DNA of 46,663 bases from an uncultured Lysobacteraceae bacterium. GTDB lineage: Bacteria; Pseudomonadota; Gammaproteobacteria; Xanthomonadales; Xanthomonadaceae. The translations under genes were made by a program, and so were the position numbers. This document shows, piece after piece, positions 1 to 7,840 of this stretch (its first letter is position 1; each line of letters starts with the position of its first letter). The stretch spans positions 1 to 46,663 of the forward strand of contig CALCNV010000026.1 of the NCBI GenBank assembly GCA_937897645.1. The letters are read 5' to 3'. The notes beneath the pieces are model-generated. The model saw only the letters and a list, made by a program, of their open reading frames with translations. It had not been told where the DNA came from and did no database searches.

Positions 1-332
1 TCCGCTACAGCGAGCGTCTGGCCGAGGCCGGCATCGAGCCGTCGGTGGGCAGCAAAGGCGACAGCTACGACAACGCGCTGGCCGAGACGATCAACGGCCT
101 CTACAAAGCCGAGTTGATCCATCGGCGAGCACCGTGGAAAACCAGGGAGGCGGTGGAGCTGGCCACGCTGGAATGGGTGGACTGGTTCAATCACCAGCGA
201 CTACTTGAACCTATCGGCTATATCCCGCCTGCAGAGGCTGAGGCAAACTACTACCGGCAACTCGCCAGTCAAGCCATCGCGATGGCGGCATGACTTAAAC
301 CAAACAGCCTCCACGATTCCCGGGGCGGTTCA
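1..332 (+). mobile_element. IS3-family insertion sequence, right end
   Basis: Downstream of the transposase stop, the sequence closes with TTCCCGGGGCGGTTCA at 317-332. Read from the outside this is TGAACCGCCCCGGGAA, a terminal inverted repeat style common in IS3-family elements. The sequence after 332 belongs to the interrupted tniQ reading frame, so the IS end is placed at 332. The left end and any target duplication are outside the window. Confidence 0.75.
3..293 (+). CDS. IS3-family transposase OrfB, C-terminal fragment
   Basis: The reading frame is open from the window edge to TGA at 291-293. It carries the end of the integrase core of IS3-type transposases: a G-SYDNALAET block whose glutamate is the last residue of the DDE triad, followed by a WVDWFNHQRL block and a short alanine-rich tail. 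Only about 96 residues are present because the gene begins upstream of the window, so intactness of the whole transposase cannot be judged. The protein cuts and joins its own element ends. The assignment to IS3 is strong from these motifs; the exact IS group is not determined. Confidence 0.9.
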   Translation, partial: RYSERLAEAGIEPSVGSKGDSYDNALAETINGLYKAELIHRRAPWKTREAVELATLEWVDWFNHQRLLEPIGYIPPAEAEANYYRQLASQAIAMAA

Positions 333-1376
333 CAAACCGAGATGTGATGACTCATATACATCACTCTGAATGTCACCATACCTTGTGGCAAAGTCTTCAA
401 ATCTGCCAACCCCCACCCGTCGTAGCCATAGCCGGAATCCCGTGCCACAGGGACAGTCCCTATAGTCACTTCTGTCATTTTCTATCGGATATGCAATACA
501 AGAGTGTCCAGTCAGCATTGCCAATGTATCGACCTGCTGCAATAGAGAAAGAACACCACTCTCGTAGTCGCTGCGGACATATGTTTTCGTTGCAGTCTCC
601 AGTGGCAGGTGCGCGAAGCAGAAATAATGCGCAAGTATCTTGCTTGTTTCCGAACGCAATCGAGGATCCGTGGTAAGTTCGCCATACAAAATGCGCAGAT
701 CTTGTGCCATGACCGAATAATGAGGGCGCGAGATAGGTGCCTGACTACAATCCGGTAGCTCAGGAATGATAATCGCCTCCGCCCTTGTTCGGACTTGTGT
801 CATTGCAGTGAGTGCAGCGTCTTGCCGATTGTTGCTGTGAAATTTCGTCGCCAATGCGCCATTACTGTTAACGTACTCCCCGCATTGGGTGCATTGAAAT
901 AGGTCCGAATGGCGCTGCACTCGGTAAGGTGACGATGCTCCGCAATACATGCAGTGCGTCAGCAGTCGGACACTGTGCGTCGGGCACAATACGACTGCTT
1001 TGTGCTGGTGCACTATCCGATGCGTCTTCGCATCTGCGCAGACTGGACACCACTTCAACCACGGAGTTAGCCAGCCAGGGCCCACTTGCCGAGCATCCCG
1101 TTGTGCGACTTCCAGCACGGTACGCAGCGCTTGATGGTGCGGCGTGATCGACTCAACTTCGCACTTGGCGGCCCATGTCACGAATGCGGCCAAGTTCGCT
1201 ACCTGAGGAGGCGGCCTAAGCTCGAACGCCTTTTCTGTCCAACCATCCACAAGCCGACTCATCTCCCAGGCACTGCAGAGATTGAATCTCCCTGCCGCTT
1301 CCAAAAGGCCATAGAGCGAGTTGGTACGCCAGTGTTCGTCCAGGATGGGGACATAAAGAGGCAATGGGTCGTCCAT
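330..1376 (-). CDS. tniQ: TniQ-family transposition protein, 3' end cut by IS
   Basis: This 348-residue protein has the TniQ/TnsD zinc-binding pattern: C110-P-V-C113, then C131-P-T-H134, C142-x-x-C145 and a further C-x-x-C near residue 161. TniQ proteins direct the transposase to a target and contact the TnsC ATPase. The ATG overlaps the tnsC stop as TAATG, indicating translational coupling as the fourth gene of the operon. The last codons run directly into the IS terminal repeat, and the TGA stop (332-330) is the first three bases of that repeat. The original C-terminus is therefore missing. How much is lost is unknown; the zinc-finger region is intact, so some function may remain. Confidence 0.8.
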   Translation of the reverse strand: MDDPLPLYVPILDEHWRTNSLYGLLEAAGRFNLCSAWEMSRLVDGWTEKAFELRPPPQVANLAAFVTWAAKCEVESITPHHQALRTVLEVAQRDARQVGPGWLTPWLKWCPVCADAKTHRIVHQHKAVVLCPTHSVRLLTHCMYCGASSPYRVQRHSDLFQCTQCGEYVNSNGALATKFHSNNRQDAALTAMTQVRTRAEAIIIPELPDCSQAPISRPHYSVMAQDLRILYGELTTDPRLRSETSKILAHYFCFAHLPLETATKTYVRSDYESGVLSLLQQVDTLAMLTGHSCIAYPIENDRSDYRDCPCGTGFRLWLRRVGVGRFEDFATRYGDIQSDVYESSHLGL

Positions 1377-2308
1377 TACCCCATCGGAATCTGTCGCAAG
1401 AGCTCAGGCGTGATTGCCAGATCCGGGCTGTCGAAGTTGCGTAAATGAATGAATAGGTTGGCCAGGTAGCTCGCAACGACCGACATAGAGACAACGTTTT
1501 CCTCTCCGGTGAGCCTGAGTCGTTTCAGTTGTTGCGCGATGTCGCCGGTCGACCTGTGGAGGCGACCGCCGGCCGCGTAGAACCTAGGAAGCAGCAATTG
1601 ACTGTACGTCAGCCCCGAACCGATGGGGTATTCCGATTTACTATCAATTGCCTCCAGCGGAACCGCGAGCTCAATTTCTCCGCGTGGGCCTTTCAGCTCA
1701 TTGAGCGTCGACATAAAACGCTTTTCCAGGTCAGACCGGGTCTCCTTGAGCTTTGAGCGCTGATCTTTCAACTCAATCTGGCCAAAGAGGACGACAGTGA
1801 CCTTCACCCGATCCCGGACCAGGCGATTGATGACCGATTTGAGCCAAGCAAACTCGTCGCCACTGAGCTCCTGCGCTTCATCGAAAATAAGGAACAAGTG
1901 CCGTGCCTCGCCTGACAGTGCCAATAACGCTCGATGCACCTGCGTTCGCTTTCCAGCCAAGTCCCTGGAAATCTTGGGCGCGTAATCGATTTGGTTGAGC
2001 ATCTCGGACAGCAGTCGACCTTCGGCTTGATTTGTATCTTCCACCACCTCGAAAATAAGCACGCCACACCCGGGCTTCTTGCGCTTCATTTCTACGACCA
2101 ATGCTTCGGCACAGAAACTCTTCCCGGACAGGGGCTGCGCATACCACGCAATGGAGCCTCGCCCTTTCCTGCCGAGGCTCCATACCCGGCTAATGACATT
2201 CATCAATGAAAGTGTAGGAAGAATGGCGCGCTCTGTGATGATGGGGTGTTCGTCCCACACTTGGTCACGCAGTGCAATGATTTCTTCAATATTCATGGCC
2301 GTCACCAT
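1376..2308 (-). CDS. tniB: TnsC/TniB-like AAA+ transposition ATPase
   Basis: The 310-residue protein has a P-loop at residues 57-64 (AQPLSGKS) and a Walker B segment LFLIFDEAQEL around 138-148. It fits the TnsC/TniB family of ATPases that bridge target selector and transposase. The first P-loop residue is alanine instead of the usual glycine, while lysine and serine are kept. The start at 2308 is chosen because GGAG lies six bases upstream; an internal ATG at 2296 has no comparable site. It overlaps the end of tnsB by 23 bases and is followed by coupled tniQ. Family assignment is by motif and operon position. Confidence 0.82.
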   Translation of the reverse strand: MVTAMNIEEIIALRDQVWDEHPIITERAILPTLSLMNVISRVWSLGRKGRGSIAWYAQPLSGKSFCAEALVVEMKRKKPGCGVLIFEVVEDTNQAEGRLLSEMLNQIDYAPKISRDLAGKRTQVHRALLALSGEARHLFLIFDEAQELSGDEFAWLKSVINRLVRDRVKVTVVLFGQIELKDQRSKLKETRSDLEKRFMSTLNELKGPRGEIELAVPLEAIDSKSEYPIGSGLTYSQLLLPRFYAAGGRLHRSTGDIAQQLKRLRLTGEENVVSMSVVASYLANLFIHLRNFDSPDLAITPELLRQIPMG

Positions 2309-4271
2309 TAAAGGCTCCGATGTCTTCCCATTGCATGTAGTCACCACTGTTCGGCTTACTGGCCCGATTCAGGAGCTCGCTGACAGCCTCCGTTGCCTCC
2401 TGTGACAAGCCCTCCTCATCGACAGCACATGCCTCCTCCCGCCTTACTATGTGGTCGCCCAACTGACGAACGGAGGGTTTTGCCGCCTTCTTGGCGTTCT
2501 TCGTGGAGATGACGTCTTTGCCAAGTTGTTCGGTGAAGGCGGCGACAACATCACCATTGAAGTCGTTATCTATATAGCCTTCCCGCGTCAACTGGTTGAT
2601 GTACTTGCGTAGATCAATGGAGTGGTCGCTATGTCGCCAACGTCCACCCGGCCTACACTCGCCCAATGGCTTCCCGTTATGGAATGCGGGGATACTCCGG
2701 ATATTGGATCTGGTCACATGAAGCACGATCCATTTGTCGATCAACTTCCAATTCTCCGCGATTTCCGTAGACGTGTAGTCGGCCTCCAGATATGAAAAGT
2801 ATGGCCTTCGCCCGGTTTTCTTGTTGCCTTTGACTTGGACCCGGATGACCAGCTTCGATAGATCCGACTCACCCGGCTGTTGCGGCGGAAGAAACGGGAA
2901 AAGGTATTGTTCCCGCTCCTCTCCCGAGATAAGAGAGGCCATCCGCTGTGCTGGGCTTGCGGCTAGGTTTTGCTTGCCAATGTTGGCGTTGAATTTGCGC
3001 ACCAAATCCGCGATGAGTTTCACGATCTCGATATCCGTCAGCGTGCATTTCTGTGCTGCTTCTTCTGGATTTTGCTTCTTTGGATCTTGTGGGCCTGATC
3101 CAGTCGTCGTTCTTAGTCGCTTAAACCCGGACCGTTCTAAGGCATTGAAGATGCGCTCGACAAGCTGACGGCGTGCGGGGGTATGGACCGGCCCAAAGTT
3201 GACGGCGCATCCGCTAAGCGCCATTGTCCTCGATACCACGTCGTTAGCGAGATGGATCAGCGCATTGTCCAAGAGCAAGCAGTTGAAGCCGCACCAACCA
3301 AATCGTTGATCTAAATCAACGAGAGGACGAAACGGTGCTTCTTCCGCTTTGCTGTGGGCATAACCAGGCTCACCCACCGTTGCTGCGTGCAGAACATCGA
3401 GAACATCGCCGCTGTTAGCAGAGTCCCGAAAAATTGCTTTGAAGCCTAGGATATAGCCTTTGAAGCGATCAGCTAAAAGCAAAATCGTGATCCGTCCTGC
3501 GTCGAGTATCCGTGTACCTTCAGGTGTTTGTATCTTCACTGAGCCAATGAAGCCTGCGGCGTGCTCGTCCATTTCGACGATGTCGAAGGGCATGCAGGCG
3601 ACAAGCCGAGACTGATGGCCAGTCCCAGCTTTGGACTTCGTAGCTGCCTTATCTCCAAACTGTGTGGCGACAATCTTGTCGTAGTTATTTCTGAGGTAAC
3701 TGCAGACGAAGTTTCGAATGGCGCCTGCGCCTTTGCGTTGACAGGTGAAAGGCCACCGCTCATGTGCCGGATCATCGACCGAACACAGCTTCAGGAACTC
3801 GATATGGACCGACTTGTGGCGAATTCCAGCCTCTCCTCCAGGTTGGCGTTTGGCGTTCTTGTTGAGGTAGGTGTGTAGTGCCCCGCGTATTTCCTTGTTC
3901 AGCCGCAGGAATTGTTCCAGAGCCCCACTCAAGCCGCCCTTTTTTCCCGAATATTCTTCAATCGAAGCCGTTCTTTTGCGGGGCTTCACCTCGATACGCG
4001 GCAGGAGACCTACCCAGCCGAGCGGTTTGCCGCGAGTATCCAGCGTCACGCATCGATCAAAAGCGCGATAGAACACTTCCTGATGGATGCCGTTATCCCG
4101 AAGATGTTTTGAAAGGGTGCCGCCGCCGACGTAGTGCCAAATGGCCTTGGCCAGTACGTGAAAGTGCTGCTTTTGCTCGACTTCAAGATCGTCCAACGCA
4201 GGCATTTCCCATGTATCGAGTGCCAAGCGGTCCGCAGGGACCGTGCGCAAGGTATTGCGTACGTTAGCCAT
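2286..4271 (-). CDS. tniA: TnsB/TniA-type DDE transposase
   Basis: This 661-residue protein is the strand-transfer transposase. It has an RNase H-fold integrase core in its middle: D235 in VEMDEH, D335 in LLLDNALIH and E372 in QLVERIFNALE give the DDE triad with typical spacing. The N-terminal 200 residues would be the end-binding helix-turn-helix region; the C-terminal third is a beta-rich Mu-type domain followed by a charged tail, where TnsB relatives contact TnsC. The ATG at 4271 overlaps the end of the preceding gene, so a longer frame start at 4331 is less likely. All catalytic residues look intact. Confidence 0.9.
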   Translation of the reverse strand: MANVRNTLRTVPADRLALDTWEMPALDDLEVEQKQHFHVLAKAIWHYVGGGTLSKHLRDNGIHQEVFYRAFDRCVTLDTRGKPLGWVGLLPRIEVKPRKRTASIEEYSGKKGGLSGALEQFLRLNKEIRGALHTYLNKNAKRQPGGEAGIRHKSVHIEFLKLCSVDDPAHERWPFTCQRKGAGAIRNFVCSYLRNNYDKIVATQFGDKAATKSKAGTGHQSRLVACMPFDIVEMDEHAAGFIGSVKIQTPEGTRILDAGRITILLLADRFKGYILGFKAIFRDSANSGDVLDVLHAATVGEPGYAHSKAEEAPFRPLVDLDQRFGWCGFNCLLLDNALIHLANDVVSRTMALSGCAVNFGPVHTPARRQLVERIFNALERSGFKRLRTTTGSGPQDPKKQNPEEAAQKCTLTDIEIVKLIADLVRKFNANIGKQNLAASPAQRMASLISGEEREQYLFPFLPPQQPGESDLSKLVIRVQVKGNKKTGRRPYFSYLEADYTSTEIAENWKLIDKWIVLHVTRSNIRSIPAFHNGKPLGECRPGGRWRHSDHSIDLRKYINQLTREGYIDNDFNGDVVAAFTEQLGKDVISTKNAKKAAKPSVRQLGDHIVRREEACAVDEEGLSQEATEAVSELLNRASKPNSGDYMQWEDIGAFNGDGHEY

Positions 4272-4905
4272 GGGTGCGCCCCCAAACCTTGGTGGCAGGA
4301 CCCCACAAATCCTGGTCAACATCACTCTCAAGTTCTCGGGCGCGTAGCATCGTTCCTATGGCACCAGCGACCAGAGCGGAATGTTCGTCCACTTGGTTAC
4401 AAAGGGCACCGATCGAGATGCACGGCTGCTCCTCGACCAAATGGCGGCACCGAAAAATAACCGCGTTCAGCTCATGTGAGCGACAGCGATTGATCGCCGA
4501 GACGATGGCCCGCCAACTGTGAATACGGGTCTTGGCCGCATTGAGCATGGCAAGGTTGACAACGCGCCTGCCTGGCGGGCTCACCCCGCGCCCTTCGGGA
4601 TCAAAATCTATGTCGAGAAGATGACCTTGTAGCGTCGTAGCGATCGCGTAATGACGGAGCCGAGAACGAGGCTCATCACCTGCGAGGCGCAGCGGGCTGT
4701 AGTCCAACGAAACCAGGTCGGCCTCTCCCTCCAAGAACAGAAAGCACTCCAGCTCGAGGTCCGAGCAGAGGGTCAGCGGCGGATCAGGAGGATCCTGGGG
4801 CGGCGAGACAAACCACAGATTGTGTCCGCTTGCGCCACGGGCACGAACTGCCGCAACGTATCTATTCCGCTTTTGCTGGGCGGGAGTCTTTGCATGCTTA
4901 GCCAT
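4264..4905 (-). CDS. TnsA-like protein, apparently nuclease-inactive
   Basis: This protein has 213 residues and is the first large gene of the transposition operon, exactly where tnsA sits in Tn7-type elements. Residues 48-72 (SDLELE... VSLDYSPL) resemble the start of the TnsA endonuclease fold, which normally reads S-x-x-E then a y-x-x-QP strand. The later hallmarks are not seen: there is no PD motif before the second strand and the usual E-x-K is replaced by LLDIDF at 96-101. I infer a TnsA-derived protein without cleavage activity, perhaps structural. The relation is a judgement from position and faint motif likeness; an unrelated accessory protein is possible. Confidence 0.5.
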   Translation of the reverse strand: MAKHAKTPAQQKRNRYVAAVRARGASGHNLWFVSPPQDPPDPPLTLCSDLELECFLFLEGEADLVSLDYSPLRLAGDEPRSRLRHYAIATTLQGHLLDIDFDPEGRGVSPPGRRVVNLAMLNAAKTRIHSWRAIVSAINRCRSHELNAVIFRCRHLVEEQPCISIGALCNQVDEHSALVAGAIGTMLRARELESDVDQDLWGPATKVWGRTHG

Positions 4906-4990
4906 GATCGCCCCCGGCCTCGGAGGGACAATCGCCAGGGCAAAAACCGCCTTGACCCGCCGCGTGGGAGGGGTTATTTTCGGCTGGCAT
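4898..4990 (-). CDS. 30-codon leader ORF of the transposition operon
   Basis: A short ORF opens with ATG at 4990-4988, eight bases after a perfect AGGAGG (5004-4999 on the minus strand). It encodes about 30 residues rich in G, P and C, ending in EAGGDHG, and its TAA at 4900-4898 overlaps the start of the TnsA-like gene (ATG at 4905). The strong ribosome site and the overlap suggest a translated leader that couples translation into the operon. The same frame extends upstream to 5095 but without a comparable start signal. No homologue is recognised. Confidence 0.5.
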   Translation of the reverse strand: MPAENNPSHAAGQGGFCPGDCPSEAGGDHG

Positions 4991-5016
4991 TAACAGGTCC
5001 TCCTGCGACCTGAACC

Positions 5017-5053
5017 GAGCCCACCCATTCGCACTGGGTGGGCTCAATTTTTT
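5017..5053 (+). terminator. rho-independent terminator (plus strand)
   Basis: A perfect 11-bp stem GAGCCCACCCA / TGGGTGGGCTC (5017-5027 and 5035-5045) with a 7-base loop is followed by AATTTTTTG. It has the form of an intrinsic terminator for plus-strand transcripts. No plus-strand gene ends nearby; it lies opposite the 5' leader of the minus-strand transposition operon. It could stop antisense transcription or end a small RNA. Confidence 0.7.
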
Positions 5054-5114
5054 GCAATAGTTAAAAAACCGTTGGCTTGAATGAAAGTGCCTCAAGCCTA
5101 GCAGCGGCGGGTGT

Positions 5115-5131
5115 AACCTACCGGTGAGGTT
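5115..5131. promoter_or_regulatory. inverted repeat between divergent genes
   Basis: AACCT-A-CCGG-TG-AGGTT forms a short near-symmetric palindrome between the leader of the minus-strand transposition operon and the plus-strand gene at 5156. Its location suits an operator for either promoter. No regulator is encoded in the visible part of the element, so this is only a candidate. Confidence 0.25.
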
Positions 5132-5155
5132 CTAATTTGAATCCTGGCCTTGAAC

Positions 5156-6253
5156 ATGGAATATATTTCTGCTAGCGACTTTGCTTACCAGAGCCAAAGG
5201 CTGTGGGCTCGTTACCTGTGCAAGTCTCAGGATGGAAACGTCCGATGGCTAGATAGAACGTTACTCATGCCGACCACCGATATGGGCGGCGTTCTACCCG
5301 AACGAATTGCTCCGCATGTATTCCAGGAGATCTACGCATCCGGGAAGAACCCGGATGGGAACTACTGGAAGGAATTCGACGATACGGGAGCACGATTCAA
5401 TTTATTTGAGCGCGTGTGCGAACGTGTCCCTGCCTCGCGCCCTTGGCTCCTCAAGGAGTTCCGGGTTTATCAGCGCGAGGATCCGCCACCTGTTGCTCAT
5501 TCCCGTGCATATTTGTCGAGCTTTCTCGCCGAACGCGAGTTGATGTTTCTTCCTGCACGTGCCGTCAGGGCGCTCCAACATCTGCGGCCTCGGCTCTATC
5601 CCTACCTGAAAAAGTGTGCAGTGCAAGATTTGGTGGAGGCTGCAACGCCAGAAACGCTCTTGTTCCTGATGGCATTCCTCCATGAAATCGTTTGGTGGGC
5701 AAAGGGCCGCCCAACCGAGGACATCGTAAAAATAGCCGAGGACGCGGTCTCTCAATTTTGCGAATCACTGACAAAACGTGGATTCGAAGATGCGTCCGAA
5801 ATAGCTGAGGCCATAAAATTGCCGATGTATGGCGCTGTGGTTTCAATCAAGTACTGGGGTGATCGATCACCGCCTGCTGGCTACACTCGTACGTTTTACA
5901 ATTTTCCGCCAGTTCCCCTCCTGATCAAAGATACGCCAGAAATACGCGACGCCTGCGAGTGCGTCCACGCGGCAGGCGAAGATATTCACGAGTTCGTAGA
6001 TCAGCCTCTTCCCTCCCGCTATGAAGCACTTCCAGGGCTGGACTGGGCACCTACCACGGCGAGCGTCAAAGCCGCCACACGCGCGTTAGTCTCTGGCATC
6101 TTGTCGACACACAAAGAGATTTCCGCAGAGTATGAGCGCGATTTACTTTGTTCCCTTCCGATCACAAATAGCTACTCGCCGACCGCTCGGAGGCAACAGA
6201 AGAATACAGACCGACGGTACTCATCGCCGACAAGAAGTCAGGTGCGGCGTTAG
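5156..6253 (+). CDS. unrecognised transposon-borne protein
   Basis: The predicted protein has about 365 residues and I do not recognise the family. It is mostly hydrophilic with tryptophan- and tyrosine-rich patches (SQRLWARYL near the start, MAFLHEIVWWAKG near the middle, KYWGDRSPPAGYTRTFYNFPP around residue 240). It ends in a very basic tail (ARRQQKNTDRRYSSPTRSQVRR-like) that could bind nucleic acid. There is no signal peptide or clear membrane span. The ATG at 5156 was chosen; TTG at 5150 is an alternative and neither has a good ribosome site. Its last 33 bases overlap tail-to-tail with the second tniQ. It lies between the transposition operon and the putative element end, so it may be a transposition accessory or cargo. 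Confidence 0.6.
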   Translation: MEYISASDFAYQSQRLWARYLCKSQDGNVRWLDRTLLMPTTDMGGVLPERIAPHVFQEIYASGKNPDGNYWKEFDDTGARFNLFERVCERVPASRPWLLKEFRVYQREDPPPVAHSRAYLSSFLAERELMFLPARAVRALQHLRPRLYPYLKKCAVQDLVEAATPETLLFLMAFLHEIVWWAKGRPTEDIVKIAEDAVSQFCESLTKRGFEDASEIAEAIKLPMYGAVVSIKYWGDRSPPAGYTRTFYNFPPVPLLIKDTPEIRDACECVHAAGEDIHEFVDQPLPSRYEALPGLDWAPTTASVKAATRALVSGILSTHKEISAEYERDLLCSLPITNSYSPTARRQQKNTDRRYSSPTRSQVRR

Positions 6254-7777
6254 TTGGGGGGAGGCGCCACATTTTAGAGTGAGCCGGACACGTTGGTTGA
6301 TCTCCTCGTGCATCCACTCCCGCGATCTAGCCAAGCGAGGTCCCGTGCCGTATTCCTTCACCAGCGCTTGGATTAGTTGCTGTGGTGGCACTTTCTGAAT
6401 CACGTCTCCGAGCCATTGCAACTGCACGTCGGAATTTCGATCGCAGAGATGGCACCCATCGTCGAGGTTGAGCTGATCAAAGTCCAGACATAAAACCGCC
6501 TGCTCTATTTTGAAATCGGAACCAAACTTTGATTCAGCGAGATGAAGCGAGAAGTTGTGTCTCTGCCACGTCCTCAGCTCGTATTTGTCATCCTCGACGA
6601 ATCGCATTATTGCGCTTCCAAGACATGCCTTTTCCAGAGCGTAAAAAGCGAATAATCTGATGGACCGCTCCGACAACCCCCAAGCCTTCCAAAGAGACTC
6701 CTCGAGCAACTCGCGTGCCCGATCCTCTTGTCCCATCTCCCACGCCGCAAACCCCCTGCCTATACTGCATGCATGTGAATCGTTCCCTTCGACATCCTCT
6801 CGTGGTCTGCTGGGATCAACTTTCATCAGCTCTCGTGCAGCGCAAATACACGCAATATGATCGTGAAAATTCTGTACCGCCCAGGCCCCGACTCGCAGTT
6901 GAGAAAGGCGTCGCTCGCTGTGTTGGAAAAACTGGGAAGGTTGTTTTCCCAGAGAGGAAAGCATGGTATGCGACAACCGTTTTAGCCTTGGAATTCCCGA
7001 TTTATCCCGTTCAACTTTGACCGCAACGTATGCGGAAGGGAGAGTCAGAGGTTGCTGCGACCCTCTGGGTCGGTTATCCAACATTCGAGCCATCGCGTGC
7101 TTCTGGGCAGCCTCGACCTGCTGATCTCGTTGGAATTTACTATACGAGTGATAATACATATTTGGAACAATGGACAGCTTCTTCACAAGGCTTGTGTGCG
7201 CCCAAGCAATGCGTCGGCGTTCACTCAGGTTTTCGCGCAGACTTTCAAGTCCGCTCTGGAGAAGAGAAGCATTACACGAGCCACATGAGAACGGGCCTTG
7301 TTGGGAATTACTTGAGTACGAGATCTCGCAGCCGCATTCTTTACAGTGAGAAGCGATCGGCTCTTTGTGCAAGGGGCAGCAATCGACGAAAGTCAATTGC
7401 AAAACTTCGAAATGCATTCCGAGTGAAATGCAATCAGGGCAAAAGCGCAGCGCGTTGCGCACAAGAGAGCTGGAGTACCCGCAAATGGATTCGTAACTAA
7501 ATTTTCTGACATAGTCATCCAGTTGGAAGCCGTGAATCCGCGGGATGCTTGGCAAGGTTGCAATGCTCTTCCACACATCCGTCGTTGCGGTGTAATCGAG
7601 CCTAACGGGCGTGGTAGGCGAAGGCCTTTCTTCAGTAGCTTTAAGGTCACGTATTAGCTGCAACGGGCCCCGATTCGAGAACCATGCCAACTTGTTAATC
7701 AGTGCGTACGTCGACTCACCTGGAATCAGGGCATCGTCCGCCCAAGGCAAGTAAAGCTGTTTGCGGTCTGTGCCCAT
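6221..7777 (-). CDS. second TniQ/TnsD-like target-selection protein
   Basis: The protein has 518 residues, with a TniQ-type N-terminus and zinc ligands C113-P-D-C116, C134-P-L-H137, C145-x-x-C148 and C165-x-x-C168. The long region after residue 180 is largely alpha-helical in character and would correspond to the extra domain of TnsD-length relatives that read a specific site. The start is supported by AAGGAG six bases upstream. It is transcribed toward the transposition operon but separated from it by an opposing gene, so it has its own promoter close to the element end. Family assignment rests on the zinc pattern and context. Confidence 0.75.
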   Translation of the reverse strand: MGTDRKQLYLPWADDALIPGESTYALINKLAWFSNRGPLQLIRDLKATEERPSPTTPVRLDYTATTDVWKSIATLPSIPRIHGFQLDDYVRKFSYESICGYSSSLVRNALRFCPDCISLGMHFEVLQLTFVDCCPLHKEPIASHCKECGCEISYSSNSQQGPFSCGSCNASLLQSGLESLRENLSERRRIAWAHTSLVKKLSIVPNMYYHSYSKFQRDQQVEAAQKHAMARMLDNRPRGSQQPLTLPSAYVAVKVERDKSGIPRLKRLSHTMLSSLGKQPSQFFQHSERRLSQLRVGAWAVQNFHDHIACICAARELMKVDPSRPREDVEGNDSHACSIGRGFAAWEMGQEDRARELLEESLWKAWGLSERSIRLFAFYALEKACLGSAIMRFVEDDKYELRTWQRHNFSLHLAESKFGSDFKIEQAVLCLDFDQLNLDDGCHLCDRNSDVQLQWLGDVIQKVPPQQLIQALVKEYGTGPRLARSREWMHEEINQRVRLTLKCGASPQLTPHLTSCRR

Positions 7778-7840
7778 GACCCTCTCCTTAGAGCGGTAGG
7801 CACTTTGTAGTCGATCAGGAACTCCGTAGGACCGTTCCCT

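Noticed and set aside
5054..5095. longer reading frame for the transposition leader (65 codons, 4898-5095)
   Set aside because: It runs through the terminator hairpin and its start has no ribosome site, whereas the internal ATG at 4990 has a perfect AGGAGG.
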